Positions 1 through 9,315 are shown, numbered from the stretch's first letter. The stretch is DNA of 64,000 nt from an uncultured Paracoccaceae bacterium (GCA_947489445.1 CANLDN010000005.1:186001-250000); one strand, 5' to 3'. Notes: generated by a model from the letters alone, not told the origin. Numbers and translations are program-made.

Positions 1-1019
1 ATCGTCGGTGCCGAGATGACCTCCTGATCCAAGACAATCGCGAAGGGTGATCCGATATTGGCTAGCGTATAATCGCCAAAATCCCGCGCTGCAGAGGTGT
101 TAAAGCGGAACGACACTGCGGGTCGCCCGTTCTGATCAAAATCAAGCTGCGCGTTTTCAAGGTCCTCACCAGTCACCACAGGACGGCGTTCGAGGATATA
201 GAAAACTCCATCTTCGTCGGCGGATGGGTAAAGCACATTGCCACTGCCAGGTGACTGATCGGGGTCGGTGGATCGGCCCAGCACCGGATTGAACGTCAAT
301 TGCGCCGTGGTGCCCAGCAGTTTGATAATCTCATCCGCTGATCCGACACCGGGCACCTGCACCAGAACACGCTCTGCCCCCTGCCGCTGAATGGTTGGTT
401 CGCGCGTGCCTACTTCATCAATCCGGCGGCGGATAATTTCGAGTGTTTGCGCCATTGTGCGGTCGTTCATCGCGACGATTTCTGCCTCGCTGAGGGTAAT
501 CGTCAGAACGGGGCCATTGATACTGACATCAATGTTGGTGGATACGGCCCCCGTGAATGACGTGACCGGCCGACCCAGACCACGGACCAGTTCAAAGGCA
601 CGCGCGGCCCCTGCGGCGTTCGAGATGCGCACCCGCAACTCTGTTGGCGCGCTGTCCTCGCGGGTGACAAAACCAACTGTGTCACGCTCTGCCGCGAGCA
701 CATCGCGCACCTCTGGCCAGAACCCCTCAAGGAAGGACGCATGCACATCTTCCACCTGCACTTCGACAAGCAGATGCGCGCCGCCGCGCAGATCAAGGCC
801 CAGATTAACAACGCCCGACGGCAAAAATGACGGCCAACCGGCCGCCATCTCGTCGATTTCCAGCTGAGTCACGCCTGCTGCGAGCAATGCCTGTGGATTG
901 TTCAGCGCGTCGTTGTGCGCCTCAACCCGACCGTAAAACCCGTTGGGCATCGCAAATGTCAGGCCGATGACAACCGTCAGCCAGATCATCACTTGCTTGG
1001 CGAAAGAGATTTGAAGCAT
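1..1019 (-). CDS. secD: Protein translocase subunit SecD (partial, C-terminus outside window)
   Basis: SecD works with SecF beside SecYEG and uses the proton-motive force to help pull secreted proteins across the inner membrane. The reading frame runs leftward off the window edge, so about 339 residues of the N-terminal part are present. I see an N-terminal membrane segment (VMIWLTVVIGLTFAMP), then the family signature GLDLRGGAHLLVEV at about residues 73-86 and the start of the large periplasmic P1 region. The ATG at 1017-1019 lies 21 bp after the yajC stop, so yajC-secD is an operon, as is usual in this family. Identification is firm; the missing end is only a window limit. Confidence 0.95.
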   Translation of the reverse strand, partial: MLQISFAKQVMIWLTVVIGLTFAMPNGFYGRVEAHNDALNNPQALLAAGVTQLEIDEMAAGWPSFLPSGVVNLGLDLRGGAHLLVEVQVEDVHASFLEGFWPEVRDVLAAERDTVGFVTREDSAPTELRVRISNAAGAARAFELVRGLGRPVTSFTGAVSTNIDVSINGPVLTITLSEAEIVAMNDRTMAQTLEIIRRRIDEVGTREPTIQRQGAERVLVQVPGVGSADEIIKLLGTTAQLTFNPVLGRSTDPDQSPGSGNVLYPSADEDGVFYILERRPVVTGEDLENAQLDFDQNGRPAVSFRFNTSAARDFGDYTLANIGSPFAIVLDQEVISAPT

Positions 1020-1040
1020 GTGTCAGCCCTTCGGCGATTT

Positions 1041-1322
1041 TCAGGAATTCGCCGGTTCGGTCTTGTTCATCACCGTGGTGATGGTCGATTTGATCACCCG
1101 CACATTGACGCCCTTGGCGATTTCGACCTCAACCTCGTTGCTGTCATCCTTGACCTTGACAATCTTACCGATCACCCCGCCTTGGGTGATGATCTGATCA
1201 CCGCGGCGCAAACCAGCTAGCAGGGCCTGATGCTCTTTGAGCTTTTTTTGCTGGGGGCGGATCAGCAGGAAATACATGATCGCGAAAATCGCCAGCAGCA
1301 TAATCAGGTCAGCAGGTCTCAT
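1041..1322 (-). CDS. yajC: Sec translocon accessory subunit YajC
   Basis: YajC is a small single-pass inner-membrane protein that associates with SecDF. The 93-residue product has one N-terminal hydrophobic helix (about residues 4-22) followed directly by the conserved IRPQQKKLKEH segment and the GDQIITQGGVIGKI stretch typical of the family. Length is normal for YajC. It lies immediately upstream of secD in the same direction. The promoter should lie in the 170-bp space between it and the lysR-type gene that ends at 1492. Confidence 0.95.
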   Translation of the reverse strand: MRPADLIMLLAIFAIMYFLLIRPQQKKLKEHQALLAGLRRGDQIITQGGVIGKIVKVKDDSNEVEVEIAKGVNVRVIKSTITTVMNKTEPANS

Positions 1323-1491
1323 ATCCTATCCCTTTATTGGCGGGTGCCCCCGGGCCCCGAAAGTCGGCGCACATTATGTCCGGCCCCACTGAATGGCAAC
1401 CGGGATTGGGCGCGCTTTTGTTGTTCTTTGGCATAAGCCTTTGAGGCCATATGGGGGTGGGTTTCACGGAAAGCAATTGCCAATGTTGCAA

Positions 1492-2349
1492 TCAGCGCGA
1501 TACGAGCAGTTTCGCCAGCTGTGGATGCGGGAAATTGCGGTGTACGGTGACTGCGAAAAATGTCTCGGTGATCGGTAGGTCGAAGGGCGCACTTTGCAAC
1601 AGACCTGATGCGATTTCATCAGCCAGAACCACTGTCGGTGCGACGGCCACGCCAACACCTTCGCGGGCCAGAAGCCGTACCATCGCCATGTCATCCACAT
1701 CCGCTGCGATGCGCGGGTTGATCCCCATTTGCGCCATCAGACTGTCAAATCCCGCCCGAATGGCGCTATCGGTTGGAACAATCAACGGTGCGTTCGCCAG
1801 CAGGTCGGCCAGCGTGTTATATTGCAACAGGGTTGGCTTACCGTGGATACCCACCGTCTGCTCTGCGATCTTATGCGCGGTAAATTCGGCCGCCCCCTGC
1901 GGCGGCGCCGTGGTCAGCACAACATCCAAGGCGAGCGCCTTGAGCTGATCCAGCAACACGGTCGGGCTGCCAGACCGCAACACAACATCGACATCCGCCC
2001 CTAGAACCGGACGCAGGAAATGGAGCTGGAAATTCCGCGACAGTGTCGAAAAGGCCCCGATACGCAACGGCGGCGACGTATCACCCGCCCGCTGCAACGT
2101 CGCCAGCAATTCATCACCCGTTTCAAAAATACGGTCCGCATGATCGAGCGCGATGCGGCCCACCTCTGTCAGCACCAATTGCCGCCCGACCCGGTCGAAT
2201 AGCGGATGGCCCAAACGATCCTCTAACGTGCGGATCTGTGTGGAGAGCGCAGATTGCGACAGGTTCACACGGGCCGCAGCACGAGTCAGGTTCCCCTCAT
2301 GTGCAACTTCACGGAAGTAACGCAGGTGGTGATAGTTCAGTTGAGCCAT
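1492..2349 (-). CDS. LysR-family transcriptional regulator, NhaR-like
   Basis: A LysR-type regulator of 285 residues. The N-terminal winged helix-turn-helix (LNYHHLRYFREVAHEGNLTR, then SQSALSTQIRTLE) is strong, and the NYHHL.YF opening resembles the NhaR branch of the family. The rest (from about residue 90) fits the two-lobed effector-binding domain. I chose the ATG at 2347-2349 (MAQLNYHH); an in-frame ATG six bases upstream (2353-2355) is also possible and overlaps a direct repeat. It is divergent from the bicarbonate-permease-like gene with about 100 bp between starts, the classic arrangement for a LysR regulator and its target. The effector cannot be told from sequence. Confidence 0.9.
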   Translation of the reverse strand: MAQLNYHHLRYFREVAHEGNLTRAAARVNLSQSALSTQIRTLEDRLGHPLFDRVGRQLVLTEVGRIALDHADRIFETGDELLATLQRAGDTSPPLRIGAFSTLSRNFQLHFLRPVLGADVDVVLRSGSPTVLLDQLKALALDVVLTTAPPQGAAEFTAHKIAEQTVGIHGKPTLLQYNTLADLLANAPLIVPTDSAIRAGFDSLMAQMGINPRIAADVDDMAMVRLLAREGVGVAVAPTVVLADEIASGLLQSAPFDLPITETFFAVTVHRNFPHPQLAKLLVSR

Positions 2350-2353
2350 ATAC

Positions 2354-2383
2354 ATTCATAAAACAGAACGATTATTCATAAAA
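2354..2383. promoter_or_regulatory. Paired direct repeats in the lysR/permease divergent promoter region
   Basis: The 10-mer ATTCATAAAA occurs at 2354-2363 and again at 2374-2383, start-to-start spacing 20 bp, about two helical turns. This is in an AT-rich stretch (2350-2404) between divergent genes. Two same-face copies suggest a protein binding site, perhaps for the adjacent LysR protein, but no LysR T-N11-A palindrome is obvious. If translation of the regulator begins at 2355, the first copy overlaps its start codon. Confidence 0.4.
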
Positions 2384-2448
2384 GTTATATTTTTTATTAT
2401 CTATGACATCACGTAAGTCGGCCCGAACGTCATGTGAAAGGGCCCGCT

Positions 2449-3492
2449 ATGGAAACGCTGATCGATATCGCCACCACGATGCTGACCCAAATGCAAAAGC
2501 CGACAATGGCCTTTCTGATCGGAGGCATGATGCTGGCCGCGTTGGGCAGCAAGTTGGAGGTTCCCGAGCCGGTCTACAAATTCATTGTCATATTGCTTTT
2601 GCTCAAAATCGGTCTGGGCGCTGGTATTTCTGTGCGCGAGGCAGATCTGATTGCCTTGGCGGTACCGGCTGTTGGCGCAGCCCTTTTGGGGGTCGCCATC
2701 GTGCTGCTGGGCGGGCGTGCGCTGGCAATGTCATCCGGCGTCTCCCGGATGGACGGCATGGCAACTGCGGGCTTATTTGGCGCGGTATCTGCATCAACAC
2801 TTGCCGCTGGCATGGCCATGCTGGACGCAGAAGGCATTGAATATGAAGGCTTCGTCGGTGCGCTTTACCCTTTCATGGATGTCGCGGCCTTGATCACCGC
2901 CATTGTTCTGGCGCGGCTGAGCGCCGCGCGCACCGCACAATCCCAAGGGGGCACCATGACCATGGGCGGCAACGGTAATGGCGCCTTTAACGGTGACGTT
3001 ATCAAGGGCATTCTGACCGACACGTTACGCAGTCCGGCAATTTCTGCACTGCTATTGGGTATTGCCATCGGGCTTTTTGCGCGTCCCGAAGCCGTCTATG
3101 AGAGCTTCTATGAACCGCTTTTCCGGGGTCTGCTATCGGTTCTGATGCTGATTATGGGGATGGAGGCATGGGCGCGCCTTTCAGAGCTGCGCAAAGTTGC
3201 CCACGTTTACATCATTTACGGCGTGACGGCCCCGATCATTCATGGCCTGATGGGGTTCGGTGTTGGCATGATTGCGCATGAATTGACCGGGTTTTCGGCA
3301 GGTGGCGTGGTGCTTTTGTCAATCATGGCCGCGTCGAGTTCCGATATTTCCGGCCCGCCAACCATGCGTGGCGCCCTGCCAGAGGCAAACCCGTCTGCAT
3401 ATGTCGGTGCCTCAACCAGTCTTGGCACGCCTGTCGCAATCTTGAGTATCCCGCTGTTTATCGCCTTGGCGGAAGCAGCCATCGGCTTTTGA
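2449..3492 (+). CDS. SbtA-like sodium-dependent bicarbonate transport family permease
   Basis: A 347-residue polytopic inner-membrane protein of the SbtA/DUF897 family, whose characterised cyanobacterial members carry out Na+/HCO3- symport. The sequence shows about ten hydrophobic segments in two halves separated by a Gly/Asn-rich hydrophilic loop (about residues 163-185, TMGGNGNGAFNGD). The ATG at 2449 is preferred over an in-frame GTG at 2434 because GAAAGGG sits seven bases before the ATG. It is divergent from a LysR-type gene that probably controls it. No SbtB-like PII partner gene lies next to it. Transport of bicarbonate is inferred from family only. Confidence 0.85.
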   Translation: METLIDIATTMLTQMQKPTMAFLIGGMMLAALGSKLEVPEPVYKFIVILLLLKIGLGAGISVREADLIALAVPAVGAALLGVAIVLLGGRALAMSSGVSRMDGMATAGLFGAVSASTLAAGMAMLDAEGIEYEGFVGALYPFMDVAALITAIVLARLSAARTAQSQGGTMTMGGNGNGAFNGDVIKGILTDTLRSPAISALLLGIAIGLFARPEAVYESFYEPLFRGLLSVLMLIMGMEAWARLSELRKVAHVYIIYGVTAPIIHGLMGFGVGMIAHELTGFSAGGVVLLSIMAASSSDISGPPTMRGALPEANPSAYVGASTSLGTPVAILSIPLFIALAEAAIGF

Positions 3493-3625
3493 TTTCGTGT
3501 CACGGCATCCCCCGCGGAACCCGAATGATTTGCGGAAAATTTGGAGGATACGACCGGCCAACATTCAGACAGGATTAAGGCTTGTCATGTACCCATGATC
3601 GAGATTTTTTGGGGAACATCAGCAC

Positions 3626-4534
3626 ATGAACTTTATTGGCAAGCAAACACTTCGCGGTTTGATATCGGGCGCGCTTCTTGCTGTGCCCGCCTTGGCTGGG
3701 GCGGATACACTGACACTCGGCAGTGTCAGCGATAACGTTAAGAAACACCTGGCCCGCTTTGAACCGTTGGCCGCCTATCTAGCAGACGAACTGGCCGACG
3801 ATGGCATCACCAGTGTCGAGGTCAGAGTGCTGACATCATCAAGCGACATGACACGCGCCTTGGCCGACCAGGAAGTTGATCTTTTCTTTGACAGCCCGCT
3901 TGTCGCGACCAGTGTTGCAGATCAGGCTGGTGGATACCCATTTTTGCGACGTTGGAAAGACGGGGTTGCGACATATCATTCGTTGATTATCGTCCCGAGC
4001 GGCAGCGACATTGAAACCCTTGATGATCTGGTTGGCCATAGGATCGGGTTTCAGGAACCGGATTCCACATCAGGTTTCCTGCTGCCTGCAGCCTTGATGC
4101 GCCGCGCGGCACTTGAACTACATCAGCTGCGTGATCGTGATGCACTGCTCCCGCCAGATGAGGTCGGATATGTGTTCACGCTTGACGATAAAAACACCCT
4201 GACATGGCTGCATCGGGGCTGGATCGACGCGGCTGCGACGGACCCAGATTCATTTGCCGAGTTGGACGCAGCGCTGCCGGGCCAATATCGGATCATTGCG
4301 CAATCTGTCGATGTACCACGCCAAATCGTTGTGCGTGGCGGGCATGTATCACCCGCGCTTGCGGAGCGATTGGCGCAAGTGATGACCAACATGCACCTGA
4401 CAGAACATGGCCGCACCATCCTTGAAGATTTCAACGAAACCAATCGCTTTGACGCGTTTCCCGACGGCATCGACGCAACATTTGAACCCATTCGCGAAGT
4501 TCTGTCTGAACTGCGCGCGCTTGATCTGTACTAA
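3626..4534 (+). CDS. PhnD-like periplasmic phosphate/phosphonate-type substrate-binding protein
   Basis: A 302-residue exported binding protein. It has an N-terminal signal peptide (hydrophobic core GLISGALLAVPALAGA, cleavage near residue 26) and the PhnD/PF12974-type fold: LTLGSVSDNVKKHLARFEPLAAYL near the mature N-terminus, DLFFDSPLVA, and GFQEPDSTSGFLLP, the anion-binding type loop. A GGGGA sequence lies nine bases before the ATG. No ABC permease or ATPase is nearby; 15 bp downstream begins a membrane GGDEF-EAL protein. The likely role is therefore ligand sensing for that protein rather than import. The ligand is unknown. Confidence 0.85.
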   Translation: MNFIGKQTLRGLISGALLAVPALAGADTLTLGSVSDNVKKHLARFEPLAAYLADELADDGITSVEVRVLTSSSDMTRALADQEVDLFFDSPLVATSVADQAGGYPFLRRWKDGVATYHSLIIVPSGSDIETLDDLVGHRIGFQEPDSTSGFLLPAALMRRAALELHQLRDRDALLPPDEVGYVFTLDDKNTLTWLHRGWIDAAATDPDSFAELDAALPGQYRIIAQSVDVPRQIVVRGGHVSPALAERLAQVMTNMHLTEHGRTILEDFNETNRFDAFPDGIDATFEPIREVLSELRALDLY

Positions 4535-4549
4535 GCGGCGCTGAAATTA

Positions 4550-6694
4550 ATGCGACACGGGAACATCCGTTTGCTTTATGCCGCCATGACCTACGGTCTT
4601 GGCCGCAAGCTGATGCTGAGCTTCGGTGCGGTTCTGGTATCCTTTGTCGTCGTGGCCTTTTGGGTCAATCTTAGCACACAAAAAGATATGATCGCGCAAC
4701 GTCTGGACGCGCGAACCGAAGAACTCAACAACCTGCTTAGCGAAATCAGCTCATCCTATCTTTTTGAACTCAAGGTGTCCGAACTTGAGATTATTCTGGA
4801 AGACATTCAGCGACAGCCTGATATCGAATATGTCACGCTGATTGATCCAGAAGGGTTTATCGTCGCAACCGGAAACATCGGTGACGGGTCATTCCTGAGT
4901 GTCGATGATCATCCAAGCATTGCAATTGTTCAGGAAAATCGTAGTCCCATCGTGTCCGAAGACGGCAACATCCGGCATGTTACCGCCCCGATCGAACTTG
5001 GCGGCGATTATCTGGGAACAATGCGGCTGGGCATTTCGCTGGAACAATATCAATCCGACATCGGCTTGCTACAAAACCGGAACATGGTGATTGGCGCCGT
5101 ATTCATTGCTATCGGTGTCCTCGTCAGTGTCCTGATGTCACGACGACTGACCCGGCCCTTGCGGCGGTTGATCGAATTGACCCGGTCTGCACGTGACGGA
5201 AACCTGGATCAATCCCTGGAACTGGCAACGAATGACGAGATCGAAACACTTGCCGAAGAGTTCGGTGAAATGTTGCGGGCATTGCGCAGCACCATGCGCG
5301 AAATCAATCGTCTCGCTTATGTGGACAGCCTGACGGGATTGCACAACCGGGCCTGGTTCGCCGACTACCTTAACCGGATTGTCAAACAAGCAGACACGCA
5401 GAAATCCGCAATCATCTTTCTGGATCTGGATCGATTCAAGGATATCAACGACACCCACGGTCATGATATCGGCGACCACGTTCTTTGTGAAATGTCCAAT
5501 CGGCTTAGGGCTGTCGTCAGCGAACATTCCACATGGTCCGGTCACATGAACGGCGATGAAATCGATCCTCAGAAGGCACAAAAATCCGATGTTGGCATCG
5601 CCCGACTGGGCGGCGACGAATTCACGGTCCTGTTGCGCGACATCACCGATACCGCAGCGATCGAAACGCTTGCGCAACGCATCGTAACATCCATGCAGAA
5701 GCCATTCGATATCGGCCGGATCAGTTTCAAAACATCCGCCAGCGTCGGGCTTGCCTATATCCCGATGCATGGGCGCACAGCTCAGGAAATTCTCAAAAGC
5801 GCAGATGTTGCAATGTATCAGGCAAAAAAAGCTGGGCGAGACACCTATTGCGTCTTCGATCCAGCGCTGGCTGCCCAAGTATCGGACCGTCGTCTGATGG
5901 AACAGAAACTTGCGGGTGGACTGACAGGTGGGCAGCTTTTCTTGCAGTTTCAACCACAGTTTAACATTGCGACCGGCAGACCTGTCGGTGCCGAGGCCTT
6001 GATCAGGTGGCAACATCCGGTCGCGGGCCTAATCCAGCCGGACGATTTCCTGCCCATCGCAGAGGATGCGGGCCTTATGGGGCAGATCGGCCGTTTCGTT
6101 GTTACCGAAAGCCTGCAAATGGCAAGCCAATGGCCGCGCCCTGACGGCATACCGCAGCGTTTGGCCGTCAACGTCAGTGTCAGGGAGCTGTCCAATCGCG
6201 ACTTTGCCGATTTCGTTTTGATGGAACTTGACAGATTTCAAGTTGACCCAGCCACATTCGAACTGGAGATCACGGAAGGCACGGCCATGGCGGAAAATGC
6301 CGAGGTTGAGGACAATATCAAATTGTTGCGTGCCGCTGGTATCCGTTTTGCTGTCGACGACTTTGGTGTCGGCTATTCCAATCTATCAAGACTGAAAGCC
6401 CTTCAATTTGAAACGCTCAAGATTGATCGCAGTCTCTTGCACGGTGTTGGCATCGACCCCAGCGCAGAAGCCGTGGTAAAATCGCTACTTCAACTGTCCA
6501 AAGCGCTCAACCTCGATGTTGTCGCGGAGGGCGTGGAACGACCAGAGCAGCTTGCTTTTCTGCAAGACGTAGGCTGTCAGAATGCGCAGGGGTACGGGCT
6601 GGCCCGCCCGCTGTTGAACGATGATTTCACCGCGCTGTTGACCAGAATTGACGATATCACGTTCTTTCAACCCGACAATCAAAGCGCGGCTTAA
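4550..6694 (+). CDS. Membrane-bound HAMP-GGDEF-EAL cyclic-di-GMP turnover protein
   Basis: A 714-residue protein with an N-terminal membrane helix (about 20-41), a periplasmic domain of about 135 residues, a second helix (about 180-200), HAMP linker, GGDEF and EAL domains. The cyclase motif GGDEF is intact at residues 354-358 and the phosphodiesterase motif EAL at 482-484, with DDFGVGYS and AEGVE also present, so both activities could be functional. About 20 extra residues precede the GGDEF motif, and no canonical RxxD inhibitory site is seen five residues before it. It follows the PhnD-like gene by 15 bp, suggesting that the binding protein signals through the periplasmic domain. An alternative ATG lies at 4586. 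Confidence 0.92.
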   Translation: MRHGNIRLLYAAMTYGLGRKLMLSFGAVLVSFVVVAFWVNLSTQKDMIAQRLDARTEELNNLLSEISSSYLFELKVSELEIILEDIQRQPDIEYVTLIDPEGFIVATGNIGDGSFLSVDDHPSIAIVQENRSPIVSEDGNIRHVTAPIELGGDYLGTMRLGISLEQYQSDIGLLQNRNMVIGAVFIAIGVLVSVLMSRRLTRPLRRLIELTRSARDGNLDQSLELATNDEIETLAEEFGEMLRALRSTMREINRLAYVDSLTGLHNRAWFADYLNRIVKQADTQKSAIIFLDLDRFKDINDTHGHDIGDHVLCEMSNRLRAVVSEHSTWSGHMNGDEIDPQKAQKSDVGIARLGGDEFTVLLRDITDTAAIETLAQRIVTSMQKPFDIGRISFKTSASVGLAYIPMHGRTAQEILKSADVAMYQAKKAGRDTYCVFDPALAAQVSDRRLMEQKLAGGLTGGQLFLQFQPQFNIATGRPVGAEALIRWQHPVAGLIQPDDFLPIAEDAGLMGQIGRFVVTESLQMASQWPRPDGIPQRLAVNVSVRELSNRDFADFVLMELDRFQVDPATFELEITEGTAMAENAEVEDNIKLLRAAGIRFAVDDFGVGYSNLSRLKALQFETLKIDRSLLHGVGIDPSAEAVVKSLLQLSKALNLDVVAEGVERPEQLAFLQDVGCQNAQGYGLARPLLNDDFTALLTRIDDITFFQPDNQSAA

Positions 6695-6829
6695 CGAACT
6701 CGTTTTTTATCGCCCCGTCCCCCAGCCCAAGGTTGAGGTCCGAAGCAATACCGACCGTAATTTTCGGTTTCCTTGCGCCTGCCAATCGGGCATATCTCCG
6801 CGCACCAAAACCCAAAAAGGACTGGCCCC

Positions 6830-8122
6830 ATGCATGATATCCGCACCATCCGCGACAATCCCGCTGCCTTTGACGCAGCTTTGTCTCGCCGTGGGATATC
6901 ACCTGCATCCTCCGAGATTCTGGCAATTGACGAGGCGCGCCGCGCGGCCATCCTTGCCGCCGAAACCGCGCAGGCAGAGGCGAACAAGGCGGCCAAAGAA
7001 GTGGGAGCAGCCAAGGGTCGTGGTGATGAGACTGAATTCCAACGCCTGCGCGCATTGGTTGCTGAAAAGAAAGCTGAGATTGGGTCGCTGAATGAACAGG
7101 CCAAGGCAGAAGATACCCGCCTGACAGACCTGTTGATGGGCATTCCAAACTTACCCGATGACGCCGTGCCGGACGGCGATGACGAAGACGATAATGTTGA
7201 AATCCATCGGTTTGGTGATGTTCCGAATTTTGCCTTTGATCCGCTGGAACATTACGATATCCCAGCCATCCGACCCGGTATGGATTTTGAAACCGCTGCG
7301 AAACTTTCAGGCAGCCGTTTTGTGCTACTCTCTGGTGCCGTCGCCCGCCTGCACCGGGCGCTCGCCCAATTCATGCTCGACACACATATCGAAGAACATG
7401 GGCTAACGGAAACGATCACTCCGGTATTGGTGCGTGAAGAAATGATGTACGGCACGGGCCAACTGCCCAAATTCGGTGACGACAGCTATCAAACCACGAA
7501 TGGCTGGTGGCTGATCCCGACGGCGGAGGTGACGCTCACAAACATCGTGAATGGTTTGACACTTGCAGAAGATAACATGCCGCGCCGGTATGTTGCCCAT
7601 ACGCAGTGTTTCCGGTCAGAGGCAGGATCAGCGGGTCGCGACACGTCGGGAATGCTGCGCCAGCACCAGTTCGAAAAGGTCGAAATGGTCAGCATTACCA
7701 CGCCAAAAGACAGCGCCGCCGAACATCAACGCATGACAAAATGCGCCGAGGCGATTTTGGAAAAGCTGGAGATCCCATACCGCACCGTTATCCTATGCAC
7801 TGGCGATCTGGGCGCAGGTATGCGCAAGACCCATGACATCGAGGTCTGGCTTCCGGGACAGAACATGTATCGCGAGATTGCATCCGTGTCTGTCGCCGGT
7901 GATTATCAGGCCCGCCGGATGAATGCCCGCTACAAACCTGAAGCTGGCGGAAAGCCTGAGTTTGTTCATACGCTTAATGGATCAGGCCTTGCCGTTGGCA
8001 GAACCTTGATTGCTGTTGTCGAAAACGGGCAACAGGAGGACGGTTCGGTCGATCTGCCCTCGGTTCTGCACCCATATCTGCGCGGGAAAACACGGATCAC
8101 GCCAGACGGCGCGCTGGCTTAA
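6830..8122 (+). CDS. serS: Seryl-tRNA synthetase
   Basis: Charges tRNA-Ser with serine in the cytoplasm; class II synthetase. The 430-residue protein has the N-terminal coiled-coil arm (about residues 30-105, rich in Ala/Glu/Lys) that contacts the tRNA, then the catalytic core with motif 2 ([20 protein letters not shown]) and motif 3 ([17 protein letters not shown]). The start [11 protein letters not shown] matches the family and follows AAAAAGG by nine bases; an in-frame ATG 57 bp earlier adds a non-conserved leader and was not used. Its stop codon overlaps that of the convergent DUF2235 gene. Confidence 0.97.
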   Translation: MHDIRTIRDNPAAFDAALSRRGISPASSEILAIDEARRAAILAAETAQAEANKAAKEVGAAKGRGDETEFQRLRALVAEKKAEIGSLNEQAKAEDTRLTDLLMGIPNLPDDAVPDGDDEDDNVEIHRFGDVPNFAFDPLEHYDIPAIRPGMDFETAAKLSGSRFVLLSGAVARLHRALAQFMLDTHIEEHGLTETITPVLVREEMMYGTGQLPKFGDDSYQTTNGWWLIPTAEVTLTNIVNGLTLAEDNMPRRYVAHTQCFRSEAGSAGRDTSGMLRQHQFEKVEMVSITTPKDSAAEHQRMTKCAEAILEKLEIPYRTVILCTGDLGAGMRKTHDIEVWLPGQNMYREIASVSVAGDYQARRMNARYKPEAGGKPEFVHTLNGSGLAVGRTLIAVVENGQQEDGSVDLPSVLHPYLRGKTRITPDGALA

Positions 8123-9315
8123 CCGGGCGGCAGCAGGTCATCCTTTGTGATCTGCTGCTGCAGTTTTGGCAGCACTTTTTCCAGCGTCTTCGGCTTGTAG
8201 CCTGGGTCGCAAGCGACCCGTTCGACAGTCGCGCGACTGACATCCAGCACGCGGGATGGCCCGTTGCGGTCTCTGGCGTTCCGGCGCATCAGGCGTGTCA
8301 TGAATCCGACGTTTGATTTATTCGTCAATTCATCACGGATGTTCCTTCCGCCGCGCACCATTTCGATCATCGGGTCGTGTAAACAAAGCCCGACACGCCG
8401 CGCCCCTTCCGCGATCCAGTCGAATGTGTAGGATGACAGTCCGCGTCTGTCTCCGCCACCACCGACCGAACCGTGATCGCCCGGAAACCATTCCTGCCGA
8501 TAGGGCCAATCTGCACGTGTCGCCGGATCAAGCGTCACATCCTCATCCAGACCCAAGGCCGTGCGGTTCATATCATCCAGCTTGTCAGACCACATCGCCG
8601 GCGGAAACGTCTTGCGCCGTTCATCGATGGCAACCGCATGGCGCGCGGATTTCACCATGCGTGACAGGTCGGCATCATGAAATTCGTGGGCCTTGTTAAA
8701 CAAGGGTGCGGCCATCCAGTAGCCCGGCACGCCAAGTGCGCCGACTGTGTCCCAGACGCCCAGATAGTTAACCGCCAATTTGACACACATGCCGGGTTTA
8801 GTCTTTTGACGCCAGTTCCACTCCGCATCGCTAGTGGCGGTGTATTTGGCAAAGTCGGACCGAAACAGGAAACTTTCAGGATCATCAGGCTTTGTATCGG
8901 GGCTGCGCGACCGGTAGCGCGCGATCGCTTCACCAATGCGCCCCACGTCTTCCCGGGGCGGAATGCCACAGGACCGCAGCAGGCCAGCCAATGATCGGGC
9001 CGTATAAGCGCCCCGCGAAAACCCGAAGATGTAAATCTCGTCCCCGGGTTCGTAGCAGAACACAAGGCTGCGATAGGCATCTTCGATATTTTCAATCAAT
9101 CCCCAGCCCATCGCCCCACCGGCGACCCGATCAAGCGTGCGTGCCAATGCGTTTGACCCGCGCCCAGTTCCAACTCCAAGGACGTAGAATACCTGTTGTT
9201 TACGCCCGTCATCCGCTGTGTGCTTGACGGCCTGGGCCAGTCTGACAACATTTGTGGGGTGTGGCGCGTCATGACGGTTCCATGTCCCGTCGCAAAAAAT
9301 CGCAATACGTTTCAT
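8119..9315 (-). CDS. DUF2235 domain alpha/beta-hydrolase
   Basis: A 398-residue cytoplasmic-looking protein of the DUF2235 family, which includes Tle1-type phospholipase effectors of type VI secretion. It begins with the family hallmark [11 protein letters not shown], carries the nucleophile elbow GFSRGA (GxSxG, Ser near residue 99) and a later [12 protein letters not shown] segment that supplies the likely catalytic His. I see no signal peptide and no VgrG, PAAR, Hcp or immunity gene nearby, so a type VI role is unsupported here. Start chosen at [10 protein letters not shown], where the conserved strand begins. It converges on serS with stops overlapping. Substrate unknown; lipid ester hydrolysis is possible. 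Confidence 0.85.
   Translation of the reverse strand: MKRIAIFCDGTWNRHDAPHPTNVVRLAQAVKHTADDGRKQQVFYVLGVGTGRGSNALARTLDRVAGGAMGWGLIENIEDAYRSLVFCYEPGDEIYIFGFSRGAYTARSLAGLLRSCGIPPREDVGRIGEAIARYRSRSPDTKPDDPESFLFRSDFAKYTATSDAEWNWRQKTKPGMCVKLAVNYLGVWDTVGALGVPGYWMAAPLFNKAHEFHDADLSRMVKSARHAVAIDERRKTFPPAMWSDKLDDMNRTALGLDEDVTLDPATRADWPYRQEWFPGDHGSVGGGGDRRGLSSYTFDWIAEGARRVGLCLHDPMIEMVRGGRNIRDELTNKSNVGFMTRLMRRNARDRNGPSRVLDVSRATVERVACDPGYKPKTLEKVLPKLQQQITKDDLLPPG

Noticed and set aside
3626..4534. Phosphonate ABC importer operon
   Set aside because: No permease (PhnE) or ATPase (PhnC) genes follow; the next gene is a GGDEF-EAL protein.
5138..6016. 292-codon leftward open frame
   Set aside because: Antisense to the GGDEF and EAL domains of the signalling protein; no independent support.
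8119..9315. Type VI secretion effector module
   Set aside because: Only the hydrolase domain is present; no vgrG, hcp, PAAR, adaptor or immunity gene is near.
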